NCBI GenBank assembly: GCA_000708835.1
Contig: DF237471.1
Coordinates: forward strand, 1 to 48,222
DNA from: Klebsormidium nitens
Taxonomy: Eukaryota; Streptophyta; Klebsormidiophyceae; Klebsormidiales; Klebsormidiaceae
Direction of reading: 5' to 3'
Length of the DNA: 48,222 bases
Positions 21,891-31,099 of the stretch are shown here, piece by piece. Positions within the stretch are counted from its first letter, which is position 1; the number at the start of each line of letters is the position of its first letter. The notes below the pieces were generated by a model. It saw only the letters and a list, made by a program, of their open reading frames with translations, did no database searches and had not been told where the DNA came from. A program made the translations under genes and the position numbers.

Positions 21891-22046
21891 TGCTTGCGCA
21901 TGATAGGATTCGTGTAACGCCGGTACAGTTGCATGTTGCAACAATAAGCCGAGGACCCGAATCAAGAATGGTAATGAACCGACTTTGAAGCTGGTTCCGA
22001 CTACGAAATCATCTGTCGAGAAATAGCTAGAGAGGTGGGCTAGTGC

Positions 22047-22230
22047 TTAGCGTTGTACTCCTAGCTGCAATCGGGTTCGGGTGTGGGACTTTATGCATCT
22101 AGCACCTTGATTAAGTTCGTGGCAAGGAGTACCCGACAGTATTGACACGTGTCGCTCCTGGCACCATATTCTTCAATTCTTGAGCCACATAAATATGTCC
22201 CGGCCCGGGCCGCCGAGTCGGAGGAAAAAC
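22047..22230 (-). CDS. Exons flanking a paired-end intron, paralogue of 9.6 kb
   Basis: Exon 1 ends in RDIFM. Removal of 22121-22186 makes a Tyr codon and continues ELNQGARCIKSHTRTRLQL to TAA at 22047-22049. The 9.6-kb copy reads RDIVSMYTLNEGLR. The match across the junction is only seen after splicing. Unknown function. Confidence 0.5.
22121..22186 (-). other. Paired-end intron (PEI)
   Basis: 66 nt, ends GGCTCAAG and TCCTTGCC, flanks T and A, supported by exon conservation with the 9.6-kb copy. Confidence 0.7.
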
Positions 22231-22289
22231 CACATGTGAGCATCAGACCGTGTACCTGCCGTTCTTATTTCCAAGCGCTTTTTAGTTCG

Positions 22290-22870
22290 ATCCCGTATCC
22301 TCATGCACCCGCATGCAGCACACATCAGTTTCCCCGTCTTCCGCCGCTTATAATCGTCTTTCGACGACGGTCGTCCCGGGAGCTCTTAGGTTGCTCAACC
22401 CGGGTTTCCCGTTACGCCTTCTTTCCGGTTAACCCGTCCGCTCTCGTGTCCGGGTCCAGTACCGGCTTCCGTCTGTTGGTCAGTCCTTTCCCTTGCCAGA
22501 ATCTTCACGGTTCTGTACTCCGGGGTACCATGTTCGTCTTCTTCGTTCCACTGTCCCGAGCTGCATGTCCTCGCTTTCCCTGTCTAGCCGTCCGCTCTGT
22601 TTTCCGTCCATTACCGTTCCCGGCCCGGCGGCCGTCCGTTGTTTGGTTCGTTTAACCATTCTGTCCTCGTCTCCGTTCTCTAGTGCAAATCCCTCTAGTT
22701 ACCAGGTGTCACTTGTTCCGCGCCGTAGTTCCTTCGTACGTTGACCTGTTCCGCTTTCTATTCGTCCGTCTCCACTTCCGTGGGCTCGTTTTAAGTTTAC
22801 CAGCCCTTCCGCTGCTTGAGTCGTCCGCAAGTCGACTGGTTGTCAGCTTTCGGTCCGTCTGGTTCCAGGT
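22290..22870. repeat. Pyrimidine-rich CCGTCC tract
   Basis: Follows the PEI at 22121-22186 on the plus-strand side just as the 9780-10340 tract follows the PEI at 9598-9670. The blocks are diverged copies. Confidence 0.55.
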
Positions 22871-23118
22871 TTATTGAGTTCTCACCTCTCAGTAGGTCCA
22901 CGAAAGGCCAGCAGACGTCTACTGCACCTTGCTTGAAAGGTTCATCTAGTACCTGGAAAAGATGACCTGTTGCCTGGCGCTAACGAACGCGTGTCAGACG
23001 AAGGGGAACGTGACCCGAGTCATTCTTTAAACCAAAGAGTCGCTCCGGACACTACCTTAAATTATCCTCTAGAATTGTTGATATCGTCATACTGGCCTCA
23101 TTTGTCTACATCCGCCTT

Positions 23119-23189
23119 GGCAGTAACGCGTTGTCTATTGGGCCCAATCGGAGGCCCAGATATGGCCAATTCACGGCACGCACTGAGCC
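23119..23189 (-). other. Paired-end intron (PEI)
   Basis: Ends GGCTCAG and TTACTGCC, flanks T and A. The copy at about 28.20 kb keeps TCGGTGCC at the 3' end but has lost the 5' end. Confidence 0.45.
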
Positions 23190-23632
23190 ATCTCGAGCCC
23201 CGTTTGGGGCTCGGATCGGCCGGCGCCATCGCACCTTGACTCCAGTAACGTCACCCGTATATTGGCGTGCTTTTGACTTGTGTTTTTCTAGTGCTTCGTG
23301 CCGAAGGATGTGGCCGCAGTGCCTCTTCAACTTAGTAAAAGCTTAGACGATTCCCATGATTGATTACTGCAGTTTCGGACGATTAAGAAGACAGTGGCAA
23401 ACGTTTTGGCTTTCGTGCTTCTGCGAAGTCCACTTCCCTTCGAAATGCGGTTGATTTGCAATTCTAGCGTCTTCTTATCTGCCCACACGCAGGTCTGATC
23501 TGCTAATTTATGTCGTTCAACTCAAACTATTATCATCGGACCGAGGTTTCCTTGTCTGCTTGATTCACTGATGCGACATGGGCCCCACGCTAGTTACAGA
23601 CCGTAAATTGAGCACAGGCTCAGTGTAGAAGC

Positions 23633-23699
23633 GGCTATGCGGATCCAGGCTTTGGTGCGCTTGCCAGAAGTTCCCCGTAGCAATATTTCGTTCCGAGCC
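23633..23699 (-). other. Paired-end intron (PEI), ATAGCC subtype
   Basis: Ends GGCTCGG and CATAGCC with flanks C and G. Four relatives (also 26772, 28697, 37669) share CGGCTATGCGG on the plus strand. The exon after it (ASTLSLCSIYGL) matches ALSLSMCSSHSF at 28.69 kb. Confidence 0.5.
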
Positions 23700-23794
23700 G
23701 TAAGCTCGTGGCCGTCCAAGAATTGCGACGTTTTGAATCTTCAAGGTCAGGCTTCAGGATTGCGTATGTCTTCAATATCAGGCTTAAAATGGGC

Positions 23795-24053
23795 TCAGCG
23801 GAGGCGACGTAGAAACCGCCTCTGCCCACAATTTTGAAATGCAGCCGGTAGATGTTTGGAACGGTATATGCGCCTGATTAACCACCAAGACAGCCTCTTC
23901 GTGTCTCTGTTACTTAGTCTGACGTGCTCTCTGGACGCCGCGGCGGCTGCCTTATGCTCCAGCGTATTGCTAGTTTCATGCATTGTCCCTACTGTGTTAT
24001 CATTATGGTGGATAATTAGAAAGAGAGACTGTTGAGTTTCACTTTCGGTGCAA
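23795..24053 (-). CDS. Long open exon after a paired-end intron, unknown protein
   Basis: About 85 codons open from the intron border at 24053 to TGA at 23795. It contains ESETQQSLFLIIHHNDNTVG and HKAAAAASREHVRLSNRDTK, then an Arg-rich end. The composition is protein-like. No conserved domain is recognised. Confidence 0.4.
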
Positions 24054-24126
24054 GGCAACGACCGCTTATTCCTGTAGACAGTGAGCGCTGCGAGCGTCCA
24101 ACATCTTCCCAACGGGATTGGGAGCC
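24054..24126 (-). other. Paired-end intron candidate
   Basis: Ends GGCTCCC and TCGTTGCC. The outer bases (C and T) do not pair. The exon at 23795-24053 starts at its border. Confidence 0.4.
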
Positions 24127-24765
24127 GCCGGCCTTTCCTCGCGTCTTTTTGATCTACATGATGTCATGCAAGCGTTCAAAATTTTGATGAGCACTTGAAA
24201 CTTTGCTTAGACAGTGCGGTTGCGACTGCTAGCTTCGTTGGCGGCCCTAGCTGCTTACAAGCAACTAAATAGACCCGGCCGGGGTTCTTCTCAGATAATT
24301 ATGTGCGTTTCTTGAAAACCGGCTTGGCGAGGAGGAACAAACTTCTAGTTTGGCTGAGTAGTACAAGACACGATGGTTCTCAGGATCCGACATATCAAGG
24401 CCAAGTCAATCTGGCTGCTTGATTTTCCGATTGAAGCACGATCGAGAGAATGGAGAAAAGACAATCGCACCTGCTACTTGGCTTTGAAAACGATTCGTGC
24501 CACGAAACCTAAACCTCCCTCCGCAGCGTCCGGTTTTTGTAATTGCTTGGGTCCAGTTTTTCAATTTTCTCTATATGGTCAGCAAATAGTCAAGGAAACG
24601 CATATTTCTACTGCTTGATGCTGAACAGAGATTTGGACGACTTGTGTATTCCAGGGGGACTTGACCTCCGAGGACCGATGGAAGAAAATCCTTGAGCCTT
24701 GCTGCAGTTTTCCGTCAGCTGATGCCCTCGAATCCGGCCTCTTTACCTGAAGCGCTCGAAAAGGT

Positions 24766-24827
24766 GGCAAGGACGTCTGTTCTATTGGCCTGTAGGGGCC
24801 AATGGGGTATCTGGTCAGCTCTGAGCC
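24766..24827 (-). other. Paired-end intron (PEI)
   Basis: 62 nt, ends GGCTCAG and TCCTTGCC. It has a perfect 6-bp internal hairpin (24785-24790 with 24797-24802). Copy at 29802-29871. Confidence 0.55.
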
Positions 24828-24939
24828 AGCTGTTTCAGTACAAAAGTTAAACTAACTTGAATCCCGTTCGACATAGGCAATAATAACGTCCGCTGAAGGG
24901 CGCTGCGTAGGCGCTGCTTGCAATCCAGATAGTTCGAAG

Positions 24940-25200
24940 TATTCTTTCAAACGGCCTAGAACCGGGCGTTGAAATGCGGTATGAACTTTTGTAACTGGCC
25001 AAAAACAACCCATACAGAAGGCACCAGCTACAGAGCCCAAGCCAACCTGGCTGGTTTTCCCGCATGATGAAGTTCAAACAAATTTTTGTACCCTGCTATT
25101 TTACTTACCCATGCTGATAGAGTGCGATGAGGCTGCCTCTACTTTTGCAGGGTGCAGAATACTCGTCTGCTTCTCTTTTGACCTCCGGACTCTGCACTCC
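24940..25200 (-). CDS. Three small exons with one GT-AG and one paired-end intron (copy A)
   Basis: Exon ...EKQTSILH...SMG ends at 25109 before GTAAGT. A 58-nt GT-AG intron (25051-25108) is followed by a 13-nt exon (25038-25050), the PEI 24965-25037 and an exon from 24964. The spliced reading ARLAC-GSRPFERIL matches ARLTR-DSGPFKRYL in copy B. In copy A the unspliced PEI carries an in-frame TAG; removing it removes the stop. After ERILRT the donor seen in copy B is absent. Confidence 0.5.
24965..25037 (-). other. Paired-end intron (PEI) with G/C outer pair
   Basis: Ends GGCTCTG and TCAACGCC, flanked by exon G and exon C, giving a 4-bp GGGC/GCCC end helix. Homologous to 29994-30062. Confidence 0.6.
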
Positions 25201-25379
25201 ACTTAATTGTCAACACGTTTCGCAAATCTGCAATCACAAATTGTTCCTTTGCGGTTCGACACGAGGCTTCGCCGTCGTGTGCTCAACCGTGGCTTGGGTC
25301 CGACTCTAGCTGAAGATTTCTGCCCGAAGTTGCTGCATCATTTTTTCACCTTTCCCCTCCGGTAAGCCGCTTTAAATCT

Positions 25380-25445
25380 GGCAAGGACGTCGGTTAGCTT
25401 GGCCCTAGAACTCCAGAAGCCAAAATTGGGTCGTGGTCGTGAGCC
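25380..25445 (-). other. Paired-end intron (PEI)
   Basis: 66 nt, ends GGCTCA and TCCTTGCC, flanks T and A. Copy at 30435-30500 has identical length. Confidence 0.55.
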
Positions 25446-25642
25446 AGCCTCTTGATGCAAAGTTGAAGTCCTGAACTATCATTGGAAGCGCATATGATTG
25501 CGGCGGGCCGGGTATGGTTCGATCAACTTGAAAGAAGGGTAATACACTTGAGGTACTTATCGTACAACATTACGAGCCACAATAGCTTTGCAATTATGCA
25601 TCGCTCTGAGAAGTTGGCGGGGAGTAAGGGTATTTTTATTTT

Positions 25643-25879
25643 TTACCATATATAGCTTGTTGCACCAAGGATCCGTTTGTCCTTCCCCGACCCGCGCGCT
25701 TTCTTCCTGCTGTACGTCGTATCCTTCCCCATACGCACATCAGGAATTCCAAGGTGTGCGCACTCTTTTCGCGCTAGCTTCAGTTGCTTTCCACCATATT
25801 TCTTTGACATTTCGAGGAAATGATTCAGCTGCCTGCCGCTGTGCCCACGATCGATCACAAACTCTTCCGCGCCCTTCAT
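25643..25879 (-). CDS. Open exon, basic protein segment
   Basis: A 78-codon Lys/Arg-rich frame (EEFVIDRGHSGRQLNHFLEM). It lies at the same place in block A as the frame 30563-30868 in block B, but the two are diverged. The bias may partly come from the purine-rich strand. Confidence 0.25.
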   Translation of the reverse strand: MKGAEEFVIDRGHSGRQLNHFLEMSKKYGGKQLKLARKECAHLGIPDVRMGKDTTYSRKKARGSGKDKRILGATSYIW

Positions 25880-26027
25880 GTTCCACGCTATTTCCTCTTT
25901 GGCTTTTAGCAGCGCTTACGCGCCATCATCCCTACGGCATTCATCTACAGGGTGCTCGATCAGTCTGCTTTTTTAGCAAAGCTATTGCGTTTCCAGCTTG
26001 TGCAGGTCTGATGGTCATCTGGAGACC

Positions 26028-26090
26028 GGCAAGGAGAAGTTGTCTCGTGGTTCTGCAGCCGTGCCAGTAGTACACCTGTCTAGTTGAGCC
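26028..26090 (-). other. Paired-end intron (PEI)
   Basis: 63 nt, ends GGCTCAA and TCCTTGCC with outer pair C/G. Copy at 31031-31093 has the same length and the same C/G outer pair. Confidence 0.6.
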
Positions 26091-26655
26091 GACTCAACAC
26101 TCCAGTGCTCACTCTGGTGGCCCAATCATACTCTTCATTAAGAAGTTGTCACAGCTTTCGGGAGCATCTTCTTCGACGACCGAACAAAACATGAGCAAAG
26201 CGTTATCTTGCAATCAATCTCCTTTGGCGGTTTGGTTGCCTTGAGGCATCTTTGATTGCGCGTTCCGATCAGCGACTTCCATCGCCCTGCTGGCCTGCTT
26301 TAAGTCTTTGGCTTTCTGACCTCGGTCAGGGATGACTAATTGGCTTACAACTAGAATGGTATCCTTTGTAGACGATGTTAACCCGGCCATTAACTTGAAG
26401 ATGCTTCATAAATACAAGAGGTGGAGGGGAGACCTGAGTGGTTCAATGTTCGTCTTGAAGCCAATCAGGTTTTGTACTCAGGCCGAGTAATTTCAGGAAA
26501 TGGGACTTCTACGTGCCAAAAAATTGACCCTCTTACGTTTCAAAATGCGCTTCAACACGCCGTAAGAGTTGTGCAAAAGAATTCACAATAGCATTTTTCT
26601 AAGTCTCATATTGTAGCTCGCGCCCACGTCTTGGAACATGTCGTTCTCAATGTTG

Positions 26656-26771
26656 CTAAGAAAAGTGACGGGCCTGGCCCGGTATCAACGACGGCTTCTC
26701 TCGGTGCTCAGCCCGAGATAAGAGTCTTTTTGCAATTGCTTGAAAGTCATTCATGAACCTGTTTCTTAAAC
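26656..26771 (-). CDS. Exon after a paired-end intron, unknown protein
   Basis: From the border at 26771 the frame reads GLRNRFMNDFQAIAKRLLSR and on to TAG at 26656. Upstream of the PEI the compatible frame ends VPKPGYQ. The helix-like composition supports coding. No family is recognised. Confidence 0.4.
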
Positions 26772-26839
26772 GGCTATGCGGAATTGAGTCTTGGTCCGCC
26801 CGCCAGCAGCTCGCAGAGGCCCCAAGTCCGATCTGAGCC
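26772..26839 (-). other. Paired-end intron (PEI), ATAGCC subtype
   Basis: Ends GGCTCAG and CATAGCC. It shares the CGGCTATGCGG plus-strand motif and the TTGGTNCGCC block with 23633, 28697 and 37669. Confidence 0.5.
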
Positions 26840-26952
26840 CTTGGTAGCCTGGTTTCGGTACGTCTCATGGAATTGCGTAGCGTTAGGGACGTAAGTATTC
26901 TGGCCAACATGGAAGAACAGCTGCCAGCAGTTGATCAGGAAGACGCCCCTGA

Positions 26953-27366
26953 TCAACCACCAGGACAGCGTCTTCGTTGCTCCAATATTTTGCGTTCCAA
27001 GACCCTACGGCCAGAGCTTGGTTCAGCATTACTGCTTATGTTTCCGGCGCGTCTGAAAGTGCAGGCGGCTGAGCTTTTCAAGATCGGTTTGCGACAATGA
27101 ATGCTTCTTCGTGTGGGCGATGCGGATGCCTCACCGTTGGAAAACTTTGGAGCCACCCGTTGACCCCTTTCAAGCGTTATCCCGTGCTTCCTTCCCCCGC
27201 CTTCTTTCTGGTCAGTCCGTCCCATTCTACTGTCCGTGTCTATCACCACGCATTCCTTCCGTTCGTTAAGAATCTCATGCATCAGACTTTTATTATTCCC
27301 GCTTCTGTCCTTCTGTGTATCAACATTGTCAACGTTCATCTTTTTCGTTCCGGTTTTCCTCTGCAC
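26953..27366 (-). CDS. Charged open frame, uncertain
   Basis: 137 codons, strongly basic and acidic (MNVDNVDTQKDRSGNNKS, ERKECVVIDTDSRMGRTDQK). It overlaps the CCGTCC tract, so purine bias could explain the lack of stops. Confidence 0.25.
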   Translation of the reverse strand: MQRKTGTKKMNVDNVDTQKDRSGNNKSLMHEILNERKECVVIDTDSRMGRTDQKEGGGRKHGITLERGQRVAPKFSNGEASASPTRRSIHCRKPILKSSAACTFRRAGNISSNAEPSSGRRVLERKILEQRRRCPGG

Positions 27367-27690
27367 GTCATATTACCGCCGCATCCGTCCGCTGTCCAAA
27401 ATCAACCGCATCCAACGGTAGACCGTTTCCGTTACGTTTCGCTCGGTCATTTATCTGTCCTCATCCGCCGCACCTGCACATCCATCTTGTCGGATGTCCT
27501 TTTGTGATCTGCTACGTATCTCCCCCGTAGGTCGGTCCGTCCGCTTTCTCTTCCCTCCGTAGATATCCACTTTCGTCAGCTCGTTTACCAGCCCATACCA
27601 GCCCGTTTGCTCTTCCGTCCGCATGTCGCGGTTCGACGCGCCAAATTAGCGGAGTTCGATCATCCGTCTAGGCCTGTCCGTCCTGGCAAT
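27150..27690. repeat. Pyrimidine-rich CCGTCC tract
   Basis: Same type as 9780-10340. Stops are rare on both strands here because of the biased composition. Confidence 0.5.
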
Positions 27691-28025
27691 TGAACCGGTT
27701 CTTCTGACGGTTAGCGCGGCGACAATCTGATCTGTGTGCCGGTTTTCCTGGAACGGCGAGACCCGTCATGATGTTGCGCTTAACCCCGCACATTGACCCA
27801 GGCACAGTGAAATTTTGCTGCCAGTGTAATCTGCAGATTTTTGTCAGCAAGGAAGAAAGGGAGTGGGCGGCAGCTAGTGCTCAGCATTCTCACTTGTTCA
27901 TGTCATATTGGTGAGTCTTACGCTAGTACGTCCAGATGAGTTTCCCACCTAGTTGTCGCTGCTTCAAGGGCAGCCGGAAACCTGCTGCAAGTTACAGTGC
28001 CCAGCTTTTGCGGGCTCGTCCACGT

Positions 28026-28079
28026 GGCAAAGAAGGCATCTTACGCTCACGCAGATGAGAGTGAAAAGCATTCCGAGCC
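28026..28079 (-). other. Paired-end intron (PEI)
   Basis: 54 nt, ends GGCTCGG and TCTTTGCC, flanks T and A. The counterpart near 22.95-23.02 kb is decayed at both ends. Confidence 0.5.
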
Positions 28080-28630
28080 ACTCTTTATAGCAGAATAGAA
28101 TGTCTCAGGTCGTAGCTCCGGACACCAACTTGAATCAAACGGCCTTTGAAATCCTGGAAAGCATAAGCAGGGCCTCATTTGTCTATAAGCACTTACTTCT
28201 GGCACCGAGGCCTGTCTAATGGGCCAATATTAATCGGAGGTCCAGAAATTGCAGCGCTCGCATGCGCAGTTATATTCTCCAAGCAATTTAGATCCCAAAC
28301 GTTTGCGGGCTCAGACTGGCTGCATCCCATCCTGACTCCAAATTGTCATCCGTATCGGCGTGTTGTAATCTTGTGTTCCTTTGCACCGTGCCGAGGAAGG
28401 ATGCTGGCCGCAATCCCTCTCTCGATTGTTTGCGCACGATTTCGGTGATACTGGAGAATGTCTGGCCGTCGCGCCCCTGCGAAGTTCATCACGATATATC
28501 AGTTTGAAATACCCTTGTATTGCGAGTTGCTACATCCATATTTGCCCACAAGCAGGTACTCCGCTCTGCTATTTCTGGAGTATTCAGGCTGTCATCGTAA
28601 TTAATATTAAGCACTTCCTGTCTGCGTCGT

Positions 28631-28945
28631 TTACTGAAGCGAGACTGGCCCCACGCTTACAAAACTGTGACTTGAGCACATGCTCAGACTTAATGCGGCT
28701 ATGCGGATCCAGGCTTTGGTGCGCCTGCCAATAGCTTCTTTCTTGTCTCGTTCCGAGCCGGAACTTTGTGGCCAGTACGTTTCATAAGAACGCTCAGCGC
28801 AAAGACGAGATATAGATTGCCTAACTGCCCACAGATTTGAAGGGCAGGCAGCATGTTCATGCTCTGCTAAGCGCCGAACAACTTTGGCCACCACAACATC
28901 ACCTTCGTACTTTGCTTTGTTGCAGACATGACCGGGGACACTCAA
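28631..28945 (-). CDS. Two exons across an in-frame paired-end intron, unknown protein
   Basis: Exon 1 contains VVRRLAEHEHAACPSNLWAV and ends ...SYETYWPQSS. Removal of 28697-28759 (63 nt, phase 0) joins to ALSLSMCSSHSFVSVG and on to TAA. Exon 2 matches ASTLSLCSIYGL in the 23.6-kb copy. Retention would also stay in frame, so splicing rests on the family evidence. Confidence 0.45.
   Translation of the reverse strand: MSVPGHVCNKAKYEGDVVVAKVVRRLAEHEHAACPSNLWAVRQSISRLCAERSYETYWPQSSGSERDKKEAIGRRTKAWIRIAALSLSMCSSHSFVSVGPVSLQ
28697..28759 (-). other. Paired-end intron (PEI), ATAGCC subtype
   Basis: Ends GGCTCGG and CATAGCC with outer pair C/G. Confidence 0.5.
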
Positions 28946-29067
28946 GTTTGGGCTTCCTTATGCCGCATCTCGTAATTTGCCTCGGTCATGCATCACTCGG
29001 GTCATTCCGCTCAATTTTCATGGCCGGGAATAAGAGATACGCAGGCTTTAGAGTTCTTTCAGGTCGT

Positions 29068-29138
29068 GGCAACGCAGACTGCTTCTCCTTGTGGGCCATC
29101 TAACTGTCTCACCTGTTTTTCTGCAGTATACTGAAGCC
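29068..29138 (-). other. Paired-end intron candidate
   Basis: Ends GGCTTCAG and GCGTTGCC, flanks T and A. Homologous to 38038-38105, where the 3' end is the standard TCACTGCC. Confidence 0.4.
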
Positions 29139-29801
29139 ACCTGTTTTTGCGTCCGTTGCTCTCTGACCCACTTGCCTCCATGCAGCAAGTATTCAATGAT
29201 CAGCAGGTGTACTTCGCTTTGACGACAACTGTACAATCAATTCCTAGCTTTGTTGGCGCTTCAATTGCTCAACAGCGAAGGAAACGGAACATCCGGCGAG
29301 GGCTTCGTTGTAGGCATTGTCAGGTTTGTCTTTTATAAGAACGTTCCTCGGCCCAATCCGGGCTCAACAAGGGAGAACTTTCGTGTTTGGCTAGAAGCAA
29401 GCCATGATGTTCCGTCTCTGGGTAACCGGGCCGGTATCCGGGCCCCAAGCCAACCTAGCTGCTTAAAATGGTACTTTCGTTTAGAAGCTTAACTAAATTT
29501 GTAGCCTGCTACTGTCCTTTGCCAATCATGCCACGAACGTCGCTAACCCAACTCTTTCCATAGCGAGCGTGCCGCCGCTTCCTTGTTGCTTGACGTTCTC
29601 AACGGCCGCTCTCCTGTAGCATAAGTCTCGTAGTCACCAAAACACCAAACCGGTTCTTGTCGATACTGGCACGAAAGACGGTCGCAATGTGTCCGAGGCA
29701 ACCGCTAGACTGAGGAGCGTAAGCTTGTGTTGTTGCGGCCACTACTTCTCACAGTTTCCAAAAGCCCTTCGAGTCCGGCCTCACAAATGTCTGAAAGATG
29801 T

Positions 29802-29871
29802 GGCAAGGACGTCGGTAAAATTGGACCTGAAAGAAAACAAGGCAACAGGGGTATATAGGTAATCCGGAGCC
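29802..29871 (-). other. Paired-end intron (PEI)
   Basis: Ends GGCTCCGG and TCCTTGCC, flanks T and A. Copy of 24766-24827 with a longer interior. Confidence 0.5.
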
Positions 29872-29966
29872 AGACACTTCAGTGCAAATGACTGCATCAA
29901 AAGTCTCAAATGTAGGTGGCAAGGCATATGGCTACAATCTGCTGGTTACTCTATCCAAGCTTACAA

Positions 29967-30266
29967 GTATCTCTTAAACGGCCCAGAATCGGGCTTGTCA
30001 ATGACGAAGGAACTTTTGTAACTGGGTGAACAGAGCCACGTACGAAGGCACTTCACAGCCCGAGTCAACCTGGCTGATTCATGTATGATATCTGTCTCGC
30101 CTATTATATGATGTCTCGCTTCGAACAAATGTTTTATCCTGCTATTTGACTTACCCATGCTAATAAGGCTGCATTTATTCCCGCAAGCTAGGTGCAAATT
30201 ACTCGTCTGCTTCTCTTCCGTCCTCTGGAGTCTGCACTCTGGCTGAGCGCCGCAAAACGTCAACAC
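29967..30266 (-). CDS. Three small exons with one GT-AG and one paired-end intron (copy B)
   Basis: Exon 30266-30155 contains PECRLQRTEEKQTSNLH and ends at SMG before GTAAGT. The GT-AG intron 30076-30154 is followed by 13-nt exon 30063-30075, PEI 29994-30062, and exon 29967-29993 before a GTAAGC donor. The spliced reading ARLTR-DSGPFKRYL parallels copy A at 25 kb. The upstream exon shares ECR..R..EKQTS.LH with copy A, with synonymous and conservative changes. Confidence 0.5.
29994..30062 (-). other. Paired-end intron, diverged ends, G/C outer pair
   Basis: Ends GGCTGTG and TTGACAAGCC. A 6-bp TCGGGC/GCCCGA complementarity holds the ends together although the inner TC motifs are lost. Confidence 0.5.
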
Positions 30267-30283
30267 GTCTCATAAATTCGATA

Positions 30284-30538
30284 TCACAAAGCGTTCCTTT
30301 CTGTTGCACCACACGAGGCTTCGCCGCCGTGTGCCCAATGCATTAAGTTGCTGAAAGTCCGAAGCAAGAAATCTATTTTTCCATGTACTGCAGCCTTTTG
30401 CCCTCTGTCCCCGTCGACGAGCCGCCTGAAGTCTGGCAAGGACGTCGGTTGGCTTGGCCCTAGAAAGCCAGAAGCCAATGTTGGGTCGTGATCCTGAGCC
30501 AGCCTCTTTGATGCAAACTTGAAAGCCTGAATGATCAA
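30284..30538 (-). CDS. Open frame spanning a paired-end intron, uncertain reading
   Basis: The exon before the PEI reads QAFKFAS in both blocks. After the PEI both copies share R[LF][QK]AA[RY]RRG with no gap. The block B copy has no stop across the intron. The exon phase differs by one base between copies, so one may be broken. Confidence 0.35.
   Translation of the reverse strand: MIIQAFKFASKRLAQDHDPTLASGFLGPSQPTSLPDFRRLVDGDRGQKAAVHGKIDFLLRTFSNLMHWAHGGEASCGATERNAL
30435..30500 (-). other. Paired-end intron (PEI)
   Basis: 66 nt, ends GGCTCAGG and TCCTTGCC, flanks T and A. Confidence 0.55.
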
Positions 30539-30562
30539 CGGCGGCGCAATGTGTGCGGAGTG

Positions 30563-30868
30563 TTATGGTTCAATCAAATAAGAGTCTTGACGTTCACGCC
30601 CCCGAACCACATCACCTTCAAAATTTTCGCCCATAGAATTTGGCGGGGAAGGAGGGAATGTCTTCTGGTACACGACTCTCTGCACCAAGCATTCGTTGAC
30701 CTTTGAAGCCCGACCCCCTTTTATACTGATCTCCTCACCTTGAGCAGACTGCGCATCCAGGTTGCGCGCACCCGGTTCATGTCGACTGCCGTCCACCAGT
30801 TTTTTATATATACCGGCCATTTGAAGAGCTGTTTCGGTTGCCTGCCGCCATGCGGCCCACGATTCCAA
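30563..30868 (-). CDS. Open exon, unknown protein
   Basis: 101 codons with protein-like composition (SWAAWRQATETALQMAGIYK). Its end is followed in the same frame, after one TAA, by the frame 30284-30538. Confidence 0.3.
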   Translation of the reverse strand: MESWAAWRQATETALQMAGIYKKLVDGSRHEPGARNLDAQSAQGEEISIKGGRASKVNECLVQRVVYQKTFPPSPPNSMGENFEGDVVRGRERQDSYLIEP

Positions 30869-31030
30869 ACTCTTTCGCTTGCGTCCACACCACTTCCGCT
30901 TTGCCTTCAGCGGCGCTCCGCGTCATCACGATAACCCCTGTGCCCTTCATCGGGCCACACGGTGGTTCTGCTTTCTTGGCAAACTTTGCGTTTCTGACAA
31001 ATTGTGTGAATGATTTGTCACTTTGAGACC

Positions 31031-31093
31031 GGCAAGGACGAGATGCGTCGTGGTCCCACGGCCGTGCCAGTAATAGGTTCGGCTCTCTGAGCC
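31031..31093 (-). other. Paired-end intron (PEI)
   Basis: 63 nt, ends GGCTCAGAG and TCCTTGCC, outer pair C/G. Copy of 26028-26090. Confidence 0.6.
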
Positions 31094-31099
31094 GACAAA

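Larger units (their letters stand above)
22950..26100. repeat. Duplicated block, copy A of a 5-kb-spaced pair
   Basis: Colinear with 28020-31100. Matching introns lie 5.00 to 5.08 kb apart (23119/28200, 23633/28697, 24766/29802, 24965/29994, 25380/30435, 26028/31031). Confidence 0.75.

Noticed and set aside
25380-30500. Elements as a conserved protein motif (VLA) on the minus strand
   Set aside because: The TC-NNN-GCC end often reads as hydrophobic-x-Ala, but element lengths are spread over all three residues modulo 3 and the two ends fall in different frames in different copies, so a single protein motif does not explain both ends.
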